A stretch of DNA of 64,000 bases from Pseudaminobacter soli (ex Zhang et al. 2022) (GCF_014595955.1 NZ_JABVCF010000002.1:124001-188000); one strand, 5' to 3'. Positions 19,951 through 30,168 are shown, counted from the stretch's first letter. The notes: generated from the letters alone by a model not told the origin. Numbers and translations are program-made.

Positions 19951-20604
19951 ATGAAATTCTTCGTCGACACGGCGGATGTGAAGGAAATCCGCGAACTCAA
20001 TGAACTCGGGCTTCTGGACGGCGTCACCACCAACCCGTCGCTGATCCTGAAGGCCGGGCGGAACATCGCAGAGGTCACCAAGGAGATCTGCGACATCGTC
20101 AATGGCCCGGTCTCGGCCGAGGTGACCGCCACCGAGTATTCGGAAATGATGCGCGAAGCGAAGGTGCTCGCCAGGATCGCCGATAATGTCTGCATCAAGG
20201 TGCCGCTGACGCTCGACGGGTTGAAGGCCTGTAAGGCGATCACGTCCGAAGGCCGGCAGGTCAACGTGACGCTCTGCTTCTCCGCCAACCAGGCGCTTCT
20301 GGCCGCGAAGGCGGGCGCCTCCTTCATCTCGCCCTTCATCGGACGGGTCGACGACACCGGCATCGACGGCATGGAACTCATCTCCGAGATCCGCACCATC
20401 TACGACAACTACGATTTCAAGACCGAGATCCTCGCTGCCTCGATCCGCACCGTCAACCACGTTAAGCAGGCGGCCCTGATCGGAGCGGACGTGGCAACGG
20501 TTCCGCCCGCGACCCTGCGGGCGCTGGTGAAGCATCCGCTCACCGACAAGGGGCTCGAGCAGTTCCTGGCGGACTGGGCGAAGACCGGTCAGCAGATCGG
20601 CTAA
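19951..20604 (+). CDS. Transaldolase / fructose-6-phosphate aldolase family
   Basis: This 217-residue protein is of the short TalC/FSA class: [32 protein letters not shown] at the start and the Schiff-base lysine in NVCIKVPLT near residue 86, then [28 protein letters not shown]. It would transfer dihydroxyacetone units in the pentose phosphate pathway, or act as a fructose-6-phosphate aldolase; sequence reading alone does not decide. Confidence 0.9.
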   Translation: MKFFVDTADVKEIRELNELGLLDGVTTNPSLILKAGRNIAEVTKEICDIVNGPVSAEVTATEYSEMMREAKVLARIADNVCIKVPLTLDGLKACKAITSEGRQVNVTLCFSANQALLAAKAGASFISPFIGRVDDTGIDGMELISEIRTIYDNYDFKTEILAASIRTVNHVKQAALIGADVATVPPATLRALVKHPLTDKGLEQFLADWAKTGQQIG

Positions 20605-20721
20605 GCTCCAGGTTAGAACTGGCTCTTTCAGACCCGGCCCAAGCTCGCGTTGATGGGCCGGCCGGGCGTGCCTTCTCGCGCGCAAGACCGGCTTTGGCGC
20701 ATCGGGGGATAGCGGGCGGGA

Positions 20722-21630
20722 ATGGTCGAGCTCTGGATTCCAATCACGGTCGGCGCGGCGTTCCTTCAGAACCTACGCTCGGCCGTCCAGAAGCACCTCA
20801 AGGGGGTGATGGGCACGACGGGCGCGACCTTCGTGCGCTTCGGCTTCGGGGTTCCTTTTTCGCTCGCCTTCGTGGCTCTGCTGCATTTCGGCCTGGGACA
20901 GAGGCTGCCGACGCCGAACGCGGAATTCTTCCTTTGGGCGGCGCTCGGCGGCGTCGGGCAGATCACCGCCACCTTCCTGCTCATCCATCTCTTCTCGTTT
21001 CGGAACTTTGCGGTCGGAACGGCCTATTCCCGTACCGAACCGGCACAGGCCGCCCTGTTCGGCCTGCTGTTCCTGGGAGAGCGGGCCTCGCTCGGGGCTC
21101 TGCTTGCCATCGTGATCAGCGTCTTCGGGGTGATGCTGATATCGGTCGCGCATCTCGCCGTCACCGCGCGGACGCTGGTCACCTCGCTGTTTGCCCGCAA
21201 TGCTCTGATCGGGCTGGCGTCCGGAACCGCCTTCGGCATTTCGGCCGTATCGTACCGGGCCGCCTCTCTGGCGCTCGGCGGGCCGACCTTCATCATGCAG
21301 GCAGCGTTCACGCTTCTGGTCGTCATCATCTTCCAGACGGTGCTCATGCTGGCCTGGATAATCCTTCGCGAGCCCGCCGAACTCGGCCGCATCGCACGTG
21401 CCTGGAAACCATCCTTGTTCGTCGGGCTCGTGGGGGCCTCCGCCTCCTTCGGCTGGTTTACCGCGATGACCATCCAGCAGGCTGCGGTGGTGAAAGCATT
21501 GGCGCAGATCGAGATGATTTTCACCTTCGCCTCGTCGATCTTCTTCTTCCGCGAGAAGATAAACCGCCTGGAAGTGGCAGGCTGCATCCTGATTGTTTGC
21601 GGAATATTAACGCTACTTGCAGTCGGATGA
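20722..21630 (+). CDS. EamA/DMT-family transporter
   Basis: This 302-residue protein has about ten hydrophobic helices and two EamA repeats (TEPAQAALFGLLFLGERASLG; ALAQIEMIFTFASSIFFFREKINRLEV). It would export or exchange a small metabolite, which is not identified. It is not close to the exporter at 10.9 kb by eye. The ATG follows a GGGCGGGA stretch. Confidence 0.82.
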   Translation: MVELWIPITVGAAFLQNLRSAVQKHLKGVMGTTGATFVRFGFGVPFSLAFVALLHFGLGQRLPTPNAEFFLWAALGGVGQITATFLLIHLFSFRNFAVGTAYSRTEPAQAALFGLLFLGERASLGALLAIVISVFGVMLISVAHLAVTARTLVTSLFARNALIGLASGTAFGISAVSYRAASLALGGPTFIMQAAFTLLVVIIFQTVLMLAWIILREPAELGRIARAWKPSLFVGLVGASASFGWFTAMTIQQAAVVKALAQIEMIFTFASSIFFFREKINRLEVAGCILIVCGILTLLAVG

Positions 21631-21742
21631 GCGGCTGACTGTTCCGCATCTTCCGGGTGGCACGGGATTCGCTCCTCACTGCGGCAAGTGTCCTCGTTTC
21701 CAACAGCGAGACACGTCCCGGAATAGAAAATGGAGCACAGGA

Positions 21743-21916
21743 ATGGCCCCGGCCAGGTTTGCCCAAGCTGTTACGCGCCGCAGCATCGTTCAGGTGCTGC
21801 TCGCCGTGCCGGCACTCGCGTTGTTTCGACAGCACGCAGCACCCGCGCCGCAGGAGCGGCCCGATGAACTCGTGGAGGTCAACGGCTGGATCCTGAAGCG
21901 GAGCGAACTCGCATGA
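21743..21916 (+). CDS. 57-residue twin-arginine signal peptide protein, coupled to GMC oxidoreductase
   Basis: The reading frame MAPARFAQAVTRRSIVQVLL continues with a hydrophobic run ending at AL, then a short polar tail to residue 57. TRRS followed by a hydrophobic core resembles a twin-arginine signal. The stop overlaps the ATG of the GMC oxidoreductase by 4 bases (ATGA), so the two are translationally coupled. It looks like a minimal version of the Tat-bearing small subunits of membrane-linked GMC dehydrogenases such as fructose or gluconate dehydrogenase. The gene is short, so confidence is moderate. Confidence 0.6.
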   Translation: MAPARFAQAVTRRSIVQVLLAVPALALFRQHAAPAPQERPDELVEVNGWILKRSELA

Positions 21917-23367
21917 TTTTCGAGAATTTCGCGAGTTTCCGCTCGTCCGGCTTCACGCCGACCGTTGTCGTCATCGGTTCGGGGCCGGCCGGCGTCACGA
22001 TTTCCCGCAAGCTGGCGGCGGCGGGGATTCCGGTTGCGATCCTGGAGGCCGGAGGAGCCGAGTATTCCGACGAGTCTCAGGATTTCTACAGGGGCAAAAC
22101 CGTCGGCGATCCGTATTTCGACCTCGACGTCACGCGGCTGCGCTATTTCGGCGGCTGCTCGAACCATTGGGCTGGGTGGTGCCGGCTCATGGACGCGGTC
22201 GACTTTGAGCCGAAGGCCAGGGTGCCCGACACCGGCTGGCCGATCCGTCGCAGCGATCTCGAGCCCTATCTGGACGAGGTCCACGGCATCCTCGATCTCG
22301 TGCCTTTTCGGGACGACGTGCCCATCTCCGAGGACATCCGCTGGGTCCAACTGATCAAGAGCCCGGCGGTGCGCTTTGCCGAGAAATACCGCTCCGAGAT
22401 CGAGCAGGGCGCCAACATCGCGCTCGTACTCGACAGCTACGCGACAGAACTCCAGGGCGACGGCAGCAAGGTCACCGGCGCGGCGGTCTGGTCTGCCGGC
22501 AAGGCGCAGGGCACGCTCGCGGCGGACTATTACGTTCCCTGCACTGGCGGGCTGGAGAATTCGCGGCTGCTCTTGTGGTCGAACGAGCGCTCCAACGGCG
22601 GCGTGGTGCCGCATGCCGAGGCGCTCGGCCGCTACTGGATGGAGCATCCGCAGTTCGAAGGCGGGAACGCCATCATGAAGAACCCGGACCAGTTTGAGAT
22701 GGACGCCGTGTCGGAGGCTTTCTTCTCGCCTTCAGCCGAGGCGATGGAGCGCACCGGCATCATGAATTTCGGAGTCCGCTTCATCCAGATGCCGTATAGC
22801 GGCGCCAAGCGGCTGCTGGCAGAACTGGCCTGCGTGGCACCGGAGAGCGCGGAATGGGCGTCCGAATCCGTCGGTAGCCGGCTCCGCTGCGCAGCCCAAC
22901 TCTATGTCAGTTGGGAACAGGCGCCCCGACGGGAAAACCGCATCGTTCTATCGTCGACCGAGCGCGACAGCCTCGGCATTCCGCGCCTAGAGCTGCACTG
23001 GCGCAAGAACGAGATCGAGCACCGCACGCTGCTGGAGGGGCTCCGGCTCTTCGGCAAGACGCTTGCGGAGAAGGACTACGGACGAGTCCGAATCGCCGAC
23101 TGGATTTTGAACGGGGATCCCTATCCGGCCGACCAGGAGCTTGCCGGGAACCATCACATGGGCGGCACCCGCATGGGCGACGATGTGAAGAAGAGCGTGG
23201 TGGACCGCGACCAGAAGGTCCACGGCATGGCCAACCTCTATGTCGGCGGCTCATCCGTGTTCACGACCTCGGGGCAGTGCAACCCCACCACCACGATCGT
23301 CGCCCTTAGCGCCCGCCTAGGCGATCATCTGGCGCGGCGGATCGGACAGAGCGCGATGGCACGATGA
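21913..23367 (+). CDS. GMC-family FAD-dependent oxidoreductase
   Basis: This 484-residue flavoprotein has an N-terminal dinucleotide-binding motif (VVVIGSGPAGVTISRKLAAAG), CSNHWAGWCRLMD, and the C-terminal GMC segment with GNHHMGGTRMG and GQCNPTTT, which supply the likely catalytic His and Asn. It should oxidise an alcohol or sugar. It has no signal peptide of its own; the coupled upstream twin-arginine peptide could carry it to the periplasm. The gene downstream begins an amino-sugar set, but no substrate is proven. Confidence 0.85.
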   Translation: MIFENFASFRSSGFTPTVVVIGSGPAGVTISRKLAAAGIPVAILEAGGAEYSDESQDFYRGKTVGDPYFDLDVTRLRYFGGCSNHWAGWCRLMDAVDFEPKARVPDTGWPIRRSDLEPYLDEVHGILDLVPFRDDVPISEDIRWVQLIKSPAVRFAEKYRSEIEQGANIALVLDSYATELQGDGSKVTGAAVWSAGKAQGTLAADYYVPCTGGLENSRLLLWSNERSNGGVVPHAEALGRYWMEHPQFEGGNAIMKNPDQFEMDAVSEAFFSPSAEAMERTGIMNFGVRFIQMPYSGAKRLLAELACVAPESAEWASESVGSRLRCAAQLYVSWEQAPRRENRIVLSSTERDSLGIPRLELHWRKNEIEHRTLLEGLRLFGKTLAEKDYGRVRIADWILNGDPYPADQELAGNHHMGGTRMGDDVKKSVVDRDQKVHGMANLYVGGSSVFTTSGQCNPTTTIVALSARLGDHLARRIGQSAMAR

Positions 23368-23562
23368 TGCGGCGGCAGTAGGCAGAAGGGGGTAGGCGCC
23401 AGCTTTCACCAAATCTTGGTGCCGACTGCCGGCAACCCGAAGCATCCGCTGCCGCGACCGCTTTGACTAATTGCCGCGTCACGCCGATATGGGACGCTAG
23501 GTCAGCCCGCGAATCAAGGAATGCGGGCTCCCGAAGCCTCGCGAGAAAGAAGGAGCGCCTGC

Positions 23563-24444
23563 TTGGATCTGGTAATCGGGATCGATGGCGGGGGGACGAA
23601 CTGCCGGGCGGCGGTCGCCACGGCGGACGGGACGATCCTCGGACGCGGCAAGAGCGGCCCTGCGAACATCCGCACCGATTTTCCACGTGCACGCGCCAGC
23701 ATCATCGAAGCGGTAGAGAAGGCGTTTGCCGAGGCGGCGCTCGACGCCGGGCACATTGCATCCACGCCGGCAGTCCTCGGCTTGGCCGGCAGCAATGTCG
23801 GCACCTATCGCGAGCAACTGAATGCCGCGCTTCCCTTCTCCGAATTCCAGGTAGAGAGCGATGCCCTGATAGCGCTGGAAGGTGCGCTTGGCGAGGGCAA
23901 TGGCGCGATCGCCATCCTCGGCACCGGGACGGCCTTCATGGCCCGGCGGGAAGGGGCGGTGCGCTCCGTCGGCGGATGGGGCTTCCTGGTTGGCGACCAG
24001 GGCAGCGGCGCCAGGATCGGCCGCGACCTGGTGGAACAGGCGCTGCTTGCCTATGACGGGATTCGCACTGCAACGGATCTCAGCAGGTCCCTGATGGGCG
24101 CCTTCCGCGACGATCCAGGCGATGTCGTCGAGTTCACCACCACCGCGAGGCCCGGCGATTTTGCCGCCTATGCGCCGATGGTGTTCGAATACGCGGCAAG
24201 GGGCGATGCGCTCGGCCAGGAGATCGTCTCCCGGGCCGTTGCGGACATCGACGCCTCCCTGGATGCGCTCAGGCTCGTCGACGACGAACCGGTGTGCCTG
24301 TTGGGAGGACTGGCCGCGCTGCTTTCGCCGAAACTCTCGAGCCGTCATCAGGTCCGGCTACGCCCGCCGCTTCAGGATGCGGTGGGCGGTGCGGTTTCAC
24401 TTGCCGCGCGCAGGTTCCGTAGCGGGAGAGTCGCAGTCGCCTGA
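23563..24444 (+). CDS. N-acetylglucosamine kinase-like BadF/BcrD-type ATPase
   Basis: The 293-residue protein has the phosphate-binding motif LVIGIDGGGTNCRAAVA at its N-terminus, ILGTGTAFMA, and VGDQGSGARIGRDLV in the middle, typical of eukaryotic-type GlcNAc kinases. It would make GlcNAc-6-phosphate for NagA. The TTG at 23563 is preferred because AGAAGGAG precedes it at good spacing and the conserved sequence starts at once; an ATG at 23521 in frame would add 14 residues. It is first of three tightly spaced amino-sugar genes. Confidence 0.82.
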   Translation: MDLVIGIDGGGTNCRAAVATADGTILGRGKSGPANIRTDFPRARASIIEAVEKAFAEAALDAGHIASTPAVLGLAGSNVGTYREQLNAALPFSEFQVESDALIALEGALGEGNGAIAILGTGTAFMARREGAVRSVGGWGFLVGDQGSGARIGRDLVEQALLAYDGIRTATDLSRSLMGAFRDDPGDVVEFTTTARPGDFAAYAPMVFEYAARGDALGQEIVSRAVADIDASLDALRLVDDEPVCLLGGLAALLSPKLSSRHQVRLRPPLQDAVGGAVSLAARRFRSGRVAVA

Positions 24445-24476
24445 TACTACTTGGTGCGTAACCGGGAGTGAGAGGA

Positions 24477-25505
24477 TTGAACGAACCGACCCATATGCGC
24501 CGCGAGATCGAGGAAATTCCCGATGCGGTCGCGCGCCTGCTGCAAAAGGGAGAGCCCATCCTTGCAGAGGCCGGAAGGGCTATTCGCAACTATGCTCCAA
24601 ACCTCGTCGTCAGTGTCGGGCGCGGCTCTTCCGATCACGCCGCTTCCTTCCTGAAATACGCGATCGAACTGACTGCGGGGATCCCTGTCGCCTCCGTCGG
24701 TCCCTCGGTCGCGTCCATCTACGGCGCCAATCTCAGGCTGGTCGGCGCGGTCTGCCTTTCGATCTCGCAATCCGGGAAAAGCCCTGACATCCTCTCCATG
24801 GTGGCGCAGGCCAAACGGGGTGGCGCGCTCACGGTGTCGCTGACCAATTCGCCGGATTCGCCTCTGGCGAAGTTTTGCGACTACGCCATCGACATACTGG
24901 CGGGGCCGGAGCGCAGCGTTGCGGCGACCAAGAGTTTTGTCTGCTCGATCGTGGCCGGTCTCGCCCTGATGGCGCATGCGACCGCCGATGCGGTTCTGCT
25001 CGATGCCCTGAAGCGCCTGCCCGATTGCTTCAAGCTGGCACTCGACTGCGACTGGCAGCAATTCGCCGGCTTGCTGGAGGACGACAACTCGGTTTTCATC
25101 CTGGGCCGCGGTCCGTCCTATGCACTCGCCAGAGAGGCGGCGCTGAAGCTCAAGGAAACCTGCGGGATCCACGCCGAGGCCTATAGCGCTGCCGAAGTGA
25201 TGCATGGCCCCTTGGCATTGGTCGGCCCGGGCTTTCCCGTCCTGGCGCTGGCTGCGCGCGACGCATCGGAATGCTCGGTCGCCGAAACAGCGGATGCGCT
25301 GGCGGCCAAGGGGGCCGCGGTATTCGCAACGACGCAGCGGCTTACGCGCGCCAATCGCCTTCCCTATGTGGCGGCCGGGCACCCGCTGACCGATCCGCTG
25401 CCGCTCATCGTCTCCTTCTATTCGCTGGTCGAGGCGCTGGCCCGCCGACGCGGCAACGATCCCGACAAGCCCCGCAATCTCAGCAAGGTGACGGAGACGC
25501 GATGA
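24477..25505 (+). CDS. SIS-domain aminosugar isomerase/deaminase (AgaS/NagB-II-like)
   Basis: The 342-residue protein has two SIS domains: SVGRGSSDHAASFLKYA and SISQSGKSPDILSM in the first, ILGRGPSYALAREAALKLKET with AEVMHGPLALV in the second. This is the GlmS-like isomerase fold lacking the glutaminase domain, used as glucosamine-6-phosphate deaminase. TTG at 24477, after GAGAGGA, is the likely start; a GTG at 24468 overlaps that ribosome-binding site. Its stop overlaps the nagA start. Confidence 0.82.
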   Translation: MNEPTHMRREIEEIPDAVARLLQKGEPILAEAGRAIRNYAPNLVVSVGRGSSDHAASFLKYAIELTAGIPVASVGPSVASIYGANLRLVGAVCLSISQSGKSPDILSMVAQAKRGGALTVSLTNSPDSPLAKFCDYAIDILAGPERSVAATKSFVCSIVAGLALMAHATADAVLLDALKRLPDCFKLALDCDWQQFAGLLEDDNSVFILGRGPSYALAREAALKLKETCGIHAEAYSAAEVMHGPLALVGPGFPVLALAARDASECSVAETADALAAKGAAVFATTQRLTRANRLPYVAAGHPLTDPLPLIVSFYSLVEALARRRGNDPDKPRNLSKVTETR

Positions 25506-26662
25506 TGGCGAGGTTCGCGCTTGCCGCCCCAAAGATCTTCGACGGAGAGGAGTGGCACGAGGACTCCGCGCTGCTTGTCGCCGACGGGAGTGTGCAGGCG
25601 GTGGTCCCGCGCGCCGAACTTGCGGCGGGTACACCCGTCGAGGAGCACGATGGCATGCTGGTGCCGGGCTTCGTCGACCTGCAGGTGAACGGCGGTGGCG
25701 GCGTCATGCTGAACGATCGGCAGGACGCCGAGGCGATCCGCACCATCTGCGCCGCCCATGCGCGCTTTGGCACGACCGCGCTGCTGCCGACGCTGATCAC
25801 CGACAGGCCGGAGGTCACCGGCCGCGCCATCGAGGCGGGCGTGGCGGCCGCTCGGGAGAGGGTGCCAGGGTTCGCAGGGCTGCACCTGGAAGGGCCTCAT
25901 CTGTCTCTGGCGAGAAAGGGTGCCCACGACCCCGGCCTGATCCGGCCGATGACGCAGACGGGCCAGGACCTCCTGCTTAAGGCGCGGTCGCGTCTGCCGG
26001 CGCTGCTCACCACGATCGCGCCCGAATCCGTCTCGCCATCGCAGGTCTCGGCGCTGGCGGCCGCGGGCATTGTGGTCAGCCTCGGCCATTCCGATACGAC
26101 CTACGAGACGGCCCTTGCCTATGCCGAGGCCGGCGCAACCGTGGCCACCCATCTCTTCAATGCCATGAGCCAGATTGGTAACCGCGAACCAGGGCTGGCC
26201 GGCGCGGCGATCGGGTCGGGCAAGCTGTGGGCCGGCCTTATCGCCGACGGCGTGCACGTTCATCCCACCACGATAGACATAGCGCTGCGCGCAAAATCCG
26301 GTCCGGCGAAGATTTTTCTCGTCACCGACGCCATGTCCACGATCGGCACCGACATGACGTCGTTCACGCTCAATGGCCGCACCATCCGGCGCGAGAACGG
26401 CCGACTCACGCTGGAGGGCGGCACGCTCGCCGGCGCCGATCTCGACATGATCTCCGCCGTGCGGCTGGTGCAACGCGAGGTCGGGGTGAGCCTCGGCGAG
26501 GCGCTGCGGATGGCCTCGCTCTATCCCGCGCAGGCGCTCGGCGTCGATGATCGCCATGGGCGACTCCGCCGCGGCAGCCGGGCGGATGTGGTCTGCCTGT
26601 CGGCGGGTCTCGATGTGCGGAAGGTGTGGATCGAAGGCGAGCCGGCGTTCGAGGCAGGGTGA
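25502..26662 (+). CDS. nagA: N-acetylglucosamine-6-phosphate deacetylase
   Basis: This 386-residue amidohydrolase shows the NagA markers: GFVDLQVNGGGGV, the metal-binding HLEGPHLS, LGHSDTTYE, ATHLFNAMSQ, IADGVHVHP and the catalytic Asp in VTDAMS. It removes acetate from GlcNAc-6-phosphate, giving the substrate for the preceding SIS-domain enzyme. It overlaps that gene by 4 bases. No GlcNAc transporter or regulator is adjacent. Confidence 0.94.
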   Translation: MMARFALAAPKIFDGEEWHEDSALLVADGSVQAVVPRAELAAGTPVEEHDGMLVPGFVDLQVNGGGGVMLNDRQDAEAIRTICAAHARFGTTALLPTLITDRPEVTGRAIEAGVAAARERVPGFAGLHLEGPHLSLARKGAHDPGLIRPMTQTGQDLLLKARSRLPALLTTIAPESVSPSQVSALAAAGIVVSLGHSDTTYETALAYAEAGATVATHLFNAMSQIGNREPGLAGAAIGSGKLWAGLIADGVHVHPTTIDIALRAKSGPAKIFLVTDAMSTIGTDMTSFTLNGRTIRRENGRLTLEGGTLAGADLDMISAVRLVQREVGVSLGEALRMASLYPAQALGVDDRHGRLRRGSRADVVCLSAGLDVRKVWIEGEPAFEAG

Positions 26663-26707
26663 GTTCGGACGCACCTTCAACTTGCCTCAAGTGCCGCAAA
26701 ACAGTCG

Positions 26708-26848
26708 CCCCCTCTCCGCCTCGCTTCACTCGGCACCTCTCCCCCGCAAAGCGGGGGCGAGGAAAGGCGCCTTGCATAGCGGCCGGCGCTTCCTCGCCCC
26801 CTTCAGGGGGAGAGGTGTCGAGGGCGAAGCCCAAGACGGAGAGGGGGG
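26708..26848. repeat. Large inverted repeat between convergent nagA and rpe
   Basis: Outer arms CCCCTCTCCG and CGGAGAGGGG enclose inner arms containing CACCTCTCCCCC and GGGGGAGAGGTG, and again GCGAGGAA against TTCCTCGC. The element is about 140 bp and nearly symmetrical. It occupies most of the convergent gap and could end transcription in both directions. Confidence 0.7.
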
Positions 26849-26902
26849 AACTTGCGCCGCTAGGACACTTCTGAGTCAGCCCTAGGGTCGCCTCAACCTC
26901 GT

Positions 26903-27583
26903 CTACGCCGAAACCGCCCTATCCGCCGCAGACCGGATCGCCTCCATATTGGCCCGGTAGGACGTCTCGCTGCCGCCCTTGAACACCGCCGAGCCGGCGA
27001 CCAGGACATTGGCGCCAGCGGCCGCAACCAGAGCCGCGGTGTCCGGCGCGATGCCGCCGTCCACCTCAATGTCGATGGGGCGGTTGCCCACCAGCGCCTT
27101 CACCCGCCTGATCTTCTCCAGCATGCCGGAAATGAAGGCCTGTCCGCCGAAACCCGGATTGACCGTCATCACCAGGACCAGGTCCAGCGTGTCGAGCACA
27201 TGCTCGATCGCGCTTTCCGGTGTCGCGGGGTTGAGCGAGACACCGGCCTTCTTGCCCAGCCCGCGGATCGACTGAAGCGAGCGGTGCAGGTGTGGGCCTG
27301 CCTCGGCATGCACCGTGATGATGTCGGCCCCCGCATCGGCGAAGGCGGCGATGTAGGGATCGGCCGGCGCGATCATCAGGTGGCAGTCGAACACCTTGTC
27401 TGTGCGGTTGCGGATCGCCTTCACCACCGGCGGTCCGAAGGTGATGTTGGGGACGAAATGCCCGTCCATCACGTCGAGATGGATCCAGTCGGCGCCGGCG
27501 CGCGCCACCGTCTCGACCTCGTCGCCGAGGTTCGAGAAATCCGCCGACAGGATGGACGGAGCAATGATGGTCTTGCCGCTCAT
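26903..27583 (-). CDS. rpe: Ribulose-phosphate 3-epimerase
   Basis: This 226-residue TIM-barrel enzyme has the Rpe markers [44 protein letters not shown] and EVDGGI. It interconverts ribulose- and xylulose-5-phosphate. [10 protein letters not shown] at 27583 is the conserved start. It begins 8 bases after the aldehyde dehydrogenase stop, so the two are co-transcribed, which is not a usual pairing. Confidence 0.95.
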   Translation of the reverse strand: MSGKTIIAPSILSADFSNLGDEVETVARAGADWIHLDVMDGHFVPNITFGPPVVKAIRNRTDKVFDCHLMIAPADPYIAAFADAGADIITVHAEAGPHLHRSLQSIRGLGKKAGVSLNPATPESAIEHVLDTLDLVLVMTVNPGFGGQAFISGMLEKIRRVKALVGNRPIDIEVDGGIAPDTAALVAAAGANVLVAGSAVFKGGSETSYRANMEAIRSAADRAVSA

Positions 27584-27591
27584 GTCTTTGC

Positions 27592-29103
27592 TCAGTCGAT
27601 GTCGAAGGACACGCCCTGCGCGAGAGGCAGCGCCTTGGAGTAGTTGATCGTGTTGGTGGCGCGGCGCATGTAGGCCTTCCACGCGTCCGAACCGCTCTCG
27701 CGACCGCCGCCGGTCTCCTTCTCGCCGCCGAACGCGCCGCCGATCTCGGCTCCCGAGGTGCCGATGTTGACGTTGGCTATGCCGCAGTCCGACCCCTCGG
27801 CGGACAGGAAGCGCTCCGACTCCGATAGGTCGCGGGTGAAGATCGAGGAGGAGAGGCCCGCCCCGACAGCATTGTGCTCGGCGATCACCTCGTCGAAATC
27901 GCTGTACTTCATCACGTACAGGATCGGCGCAAAGGTCTCTTCGAGAACCGGGCCGGCCTGGCGCGGCATCTCAACCAGCGCCGGACGGACATAGTAGGCA
28001 TCGGCGTGCTTGGTTTCGACGCGCTCGCCGCCCGTGACCTTCCCGCCTTCCGAGGCGGCACGGTCGAGCGCCTTGCGCATGCCGTCGAAGGCGGCACGGT
28101 CGATCAGCGGTCCGACCAGCGCGTTGGTCTCGAGCGGGCTGCCGACGGTCACCGTCTCGTAGGCCCTGCGAAGGCGCGGCAGCAGGGCGTCGTAGACGCT
28201 TTCGTGAACGAAGAGTCGCCTCAACGTCGTGCAGCGCTGGCCCGCCGTTCCCATTGCGCCGAATGCGATCGCACGCAGCGCCATGTCGAGGTCTGCGGAG
28301 GGGCAGACGATCCCGCCATTGTTGCCGCCGAGTTCCAGGATCGCGCGTGCGAAACGCTTGGCCAAGCGGGGCGCAACTTCGCGGCCCATGCGCGTCGAGC
28401 CGGTGGCGGAGACCAGCGGTACCTTGGGATGGTCGACCAGCACCTCTCCGAGCGCGCGGTCACCCATGAGCACCTTGAGGAGCCCGGCGGGAACGCCGCC
28501 GGCCCGCTCGGCCGCGCGCGCGAAGATCGCCGCGCAGGCGAGCGCCGTCAGCGGTGTCTTTTCGGACGGCTTCCAGACGACTGCGTTTCCGCAAACCAGC
28601 GCGAGTGCGGCGTTCCAGGACCACACCGCGACCGGGAAATTGAAGGCCGAAATGACGCCGACCACGCCAAGAGGGTGCCAGGTCTCCATCATGCGATGGC
28701 CGGGCCGCTCGGTCGCGATGGTCAGGCCGTAGAGTTGCCGCGACAGGCCGACTGCAAAGTCGCAGATGTCGATCATCTCCTGCACTTCGCCAAGGCCCTC
28801 CGAGGGGATCTTGCCCACCTCGATGGACACGAGTCGGCCGAGGTCCGCCTTGGCGGCGCGCAGTTCCTCGCCGAGCAGACGGACCAACTCGCCTCTCTTC
28901 GGCGCCGGCACGCTGCGCCAGGACCGGAAGGCCTCGTGCGCTTCCTCAATCGCGGACGACGTCTCTGCCGCCGACATGGACGGGATCGCTGCGATCTCCT
29001 GCCCCGTCACCGGAGTGCGCACGCTCAGGTCACCACCGCTGATCTGGCTTTTGGAGACGCCGAGCCGCTCAAGCAGTTCCTGCGTTTCGGTCCGAATGTC
29101 CAT
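27592..29103 (-). CDS. Aldehyde dehydrogenase, ALDH7/antiquitin type
   Basis: This 503-residue protein shows [10 protein letters not shown] with the general-base Glu and the catalytic Cys in [16 protein letters not shown], a context typical of the ALDH7 branch (alpha-aminoadipic semialdehyde / L-piperidine-6-carboxylate dehydrogenase), used in lysine or pipecolate catabolism. [11 protein letters not shown] at 29103 was chosen as start, after an AAGGAGA-like site (minus strand). It is first in an operon with rpe. Confidence 0.87.
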   Translation of the reverse strand: MDIRTETQELLERLGVSKSQISGGDLSVRTPVTGQEIAAIPSMSAAETSSAIEEAHEAFRSWRSVPAPKRGELVRLLGEELRAAKADLGRLVSIEVGKIPSEGLGEVQEMIDICDFAVGLSRQLYGLTIATERPGHRMMETWHPLGVVGVISAFNFPVAVWSWNAALALVCGNAVVWKPSEKTPLTALACAAIFARAAERAGGVPAGLLKVLMGDRALGEVLVDHPKVPLVSATGSTRMGREVAPRLAKRFARAILELGGNNGGIVCPSADLDMALRAIAFGAMGTAGQRCTTLRRLFVHESVYDALLPRLRRAYETVTVGSPLETNALVGPLIDRAAFDGMRKALDRAASEGGKVTGGERVETKHADAYYVRPALVEMPRQAGPVLEETFAPILYVMKYSDFDEVIAEHNAVGAGLSSSIFTRDLSESERFLSAEGSDCGIANVNIGTSGAEIGGAFGGEKETGGGRESGSDAWKAYMRRATNTINYSKALPLAQGVSFDID

Positions 29104-29352
29104 CAAGATCTCCTTTATCTCGCGAGGCGGGATGTTCTGCGATGTCGTGTAATGTCGGCCTCGATCGTTGCCGCCGCTATACCGCGAGCTACGGCGCCGT
29201 TTCCACTCAATTCCGCGGCTATGAGCCGGCGCCTTCACGACAAGTCATCTTCAATGTGAGCGGGAACTCGTTTTTCCGCAGCGCGGTGGATGCTATCTAT
29301 GCCCTTGGGGCACCTGTGGGCGAGTGGACGACACGACACCGTGGCGGAAGCG

Positions 29353-30168
29353 ATGGCCGCAGTTGCTGACTTCCTGGAATTCCTGGTCCCGATCTATACG
29401 ATCACGCTGGCGCTCTACTTTCTGCTCGGCGTCAGCTTCGACTGGCTGAACAAGCGCAATCCTGGCCGCCGGATCCAGAAGAATCGAAGCAGCGAGAAGC
29501 GCAGGGATTGGGAGGTGCGCCAGAGCTTTGCCTCGATTCTGGTCACGTCGACCAGCATATCCCTGGCACTGACTGCCCAGCAGGCCGGATGGGCGCTTCA
29601 GCCGTGGCCGCTACATTGGTGGGCGGCGCTGCCGCTGTTCCTGCTCTGCATGTTCCTCTATGACACGTGGTTCTATTTCGGACACCGGCTGATGCATACG
29701 CGCTGGCTATTCCGCTTCCACGCCCCGCATCACCGCACCCTGGCACCGACGGTTTGGACCAACGACGCGATCGGCTGCGTCGAAACCTCCATCAGCCAGG
29801 GATTCTATGTGGTCGCCGTGTTCCTGGTGCCCTTTCCGCCGGTGATCCTTCTCGCCCACAGGCTGTTCGACCACTTCAACGGCACGATCGGCCATGCTGG
29901 CTACGAATATTTCGCCACGCCCGGTGCCCGCTATCCTTCGCCGCTGCTGTGCACCACCTTCCACGACCAGCATCACGAAGAGTTCCGCTACAATTTTGCG
30001 AACTACTTCTCGTTCTGGGACCGGCTCATGGGCACGATCGCGCCGACCTATGACCGTCGCGTGAAAAACGTCGAGGACAATGCGGCGCCGCTCAGCCTTT
30101 CCAGGGCCGAGCCCGAAGCGGATCCGGCCGGCGCCAGCGTGGTGGTCGGGCCTGTCAGGGGACGATAA
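29353..30168 (+). CDS. Sterol desaturase / fatty acid hydroxylase family protein
   Basis: The roughly 271-residue membrane protein has hydrophobic helices and the histidine clusters of the family: [27 protein letters not shown] and [15 protein letters not shown], which bind a di-iron centre. It likely oxidises a lipid, but the substrate is unknown. The start is uncertain: ATG 29290, GTG 29341 and ATG 29353 are in frame and none has a strong ribosome-binding site. Its end overlaps argB by 14 bases, convergent. Confidence 0.82.
   Translation: MAAVADFLEFLVPIYTITLALYFLLGVSFDWLNKRNPGRRIQKNRSSEKRRDWEVRQSFASILVTSTSISLALTAQQAGWALQPWPLHWWAALPLFLLCMFLYDTWFYFGHRLMHTRWLFRFHAPHHRTLAPTVWTNDAIGCVETSISQGFYVVAVFLVPFPPVILLAHRLFDHFNGTIGHAGYEYFATPGARYPSPLLCTTFHDQHHEEFRYNFANYFSFWDRLMGTIAPTYDRRVKNVEDNAAPLSLSRAEPEADPAGASVVVGPVRGR

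Noticed and set aside
27874-29259. Plus-strand 461-codon frame
   Set aside because: Antisense shadow of the aldehyde dehydrogenase, whose catalytic motifs are clear.
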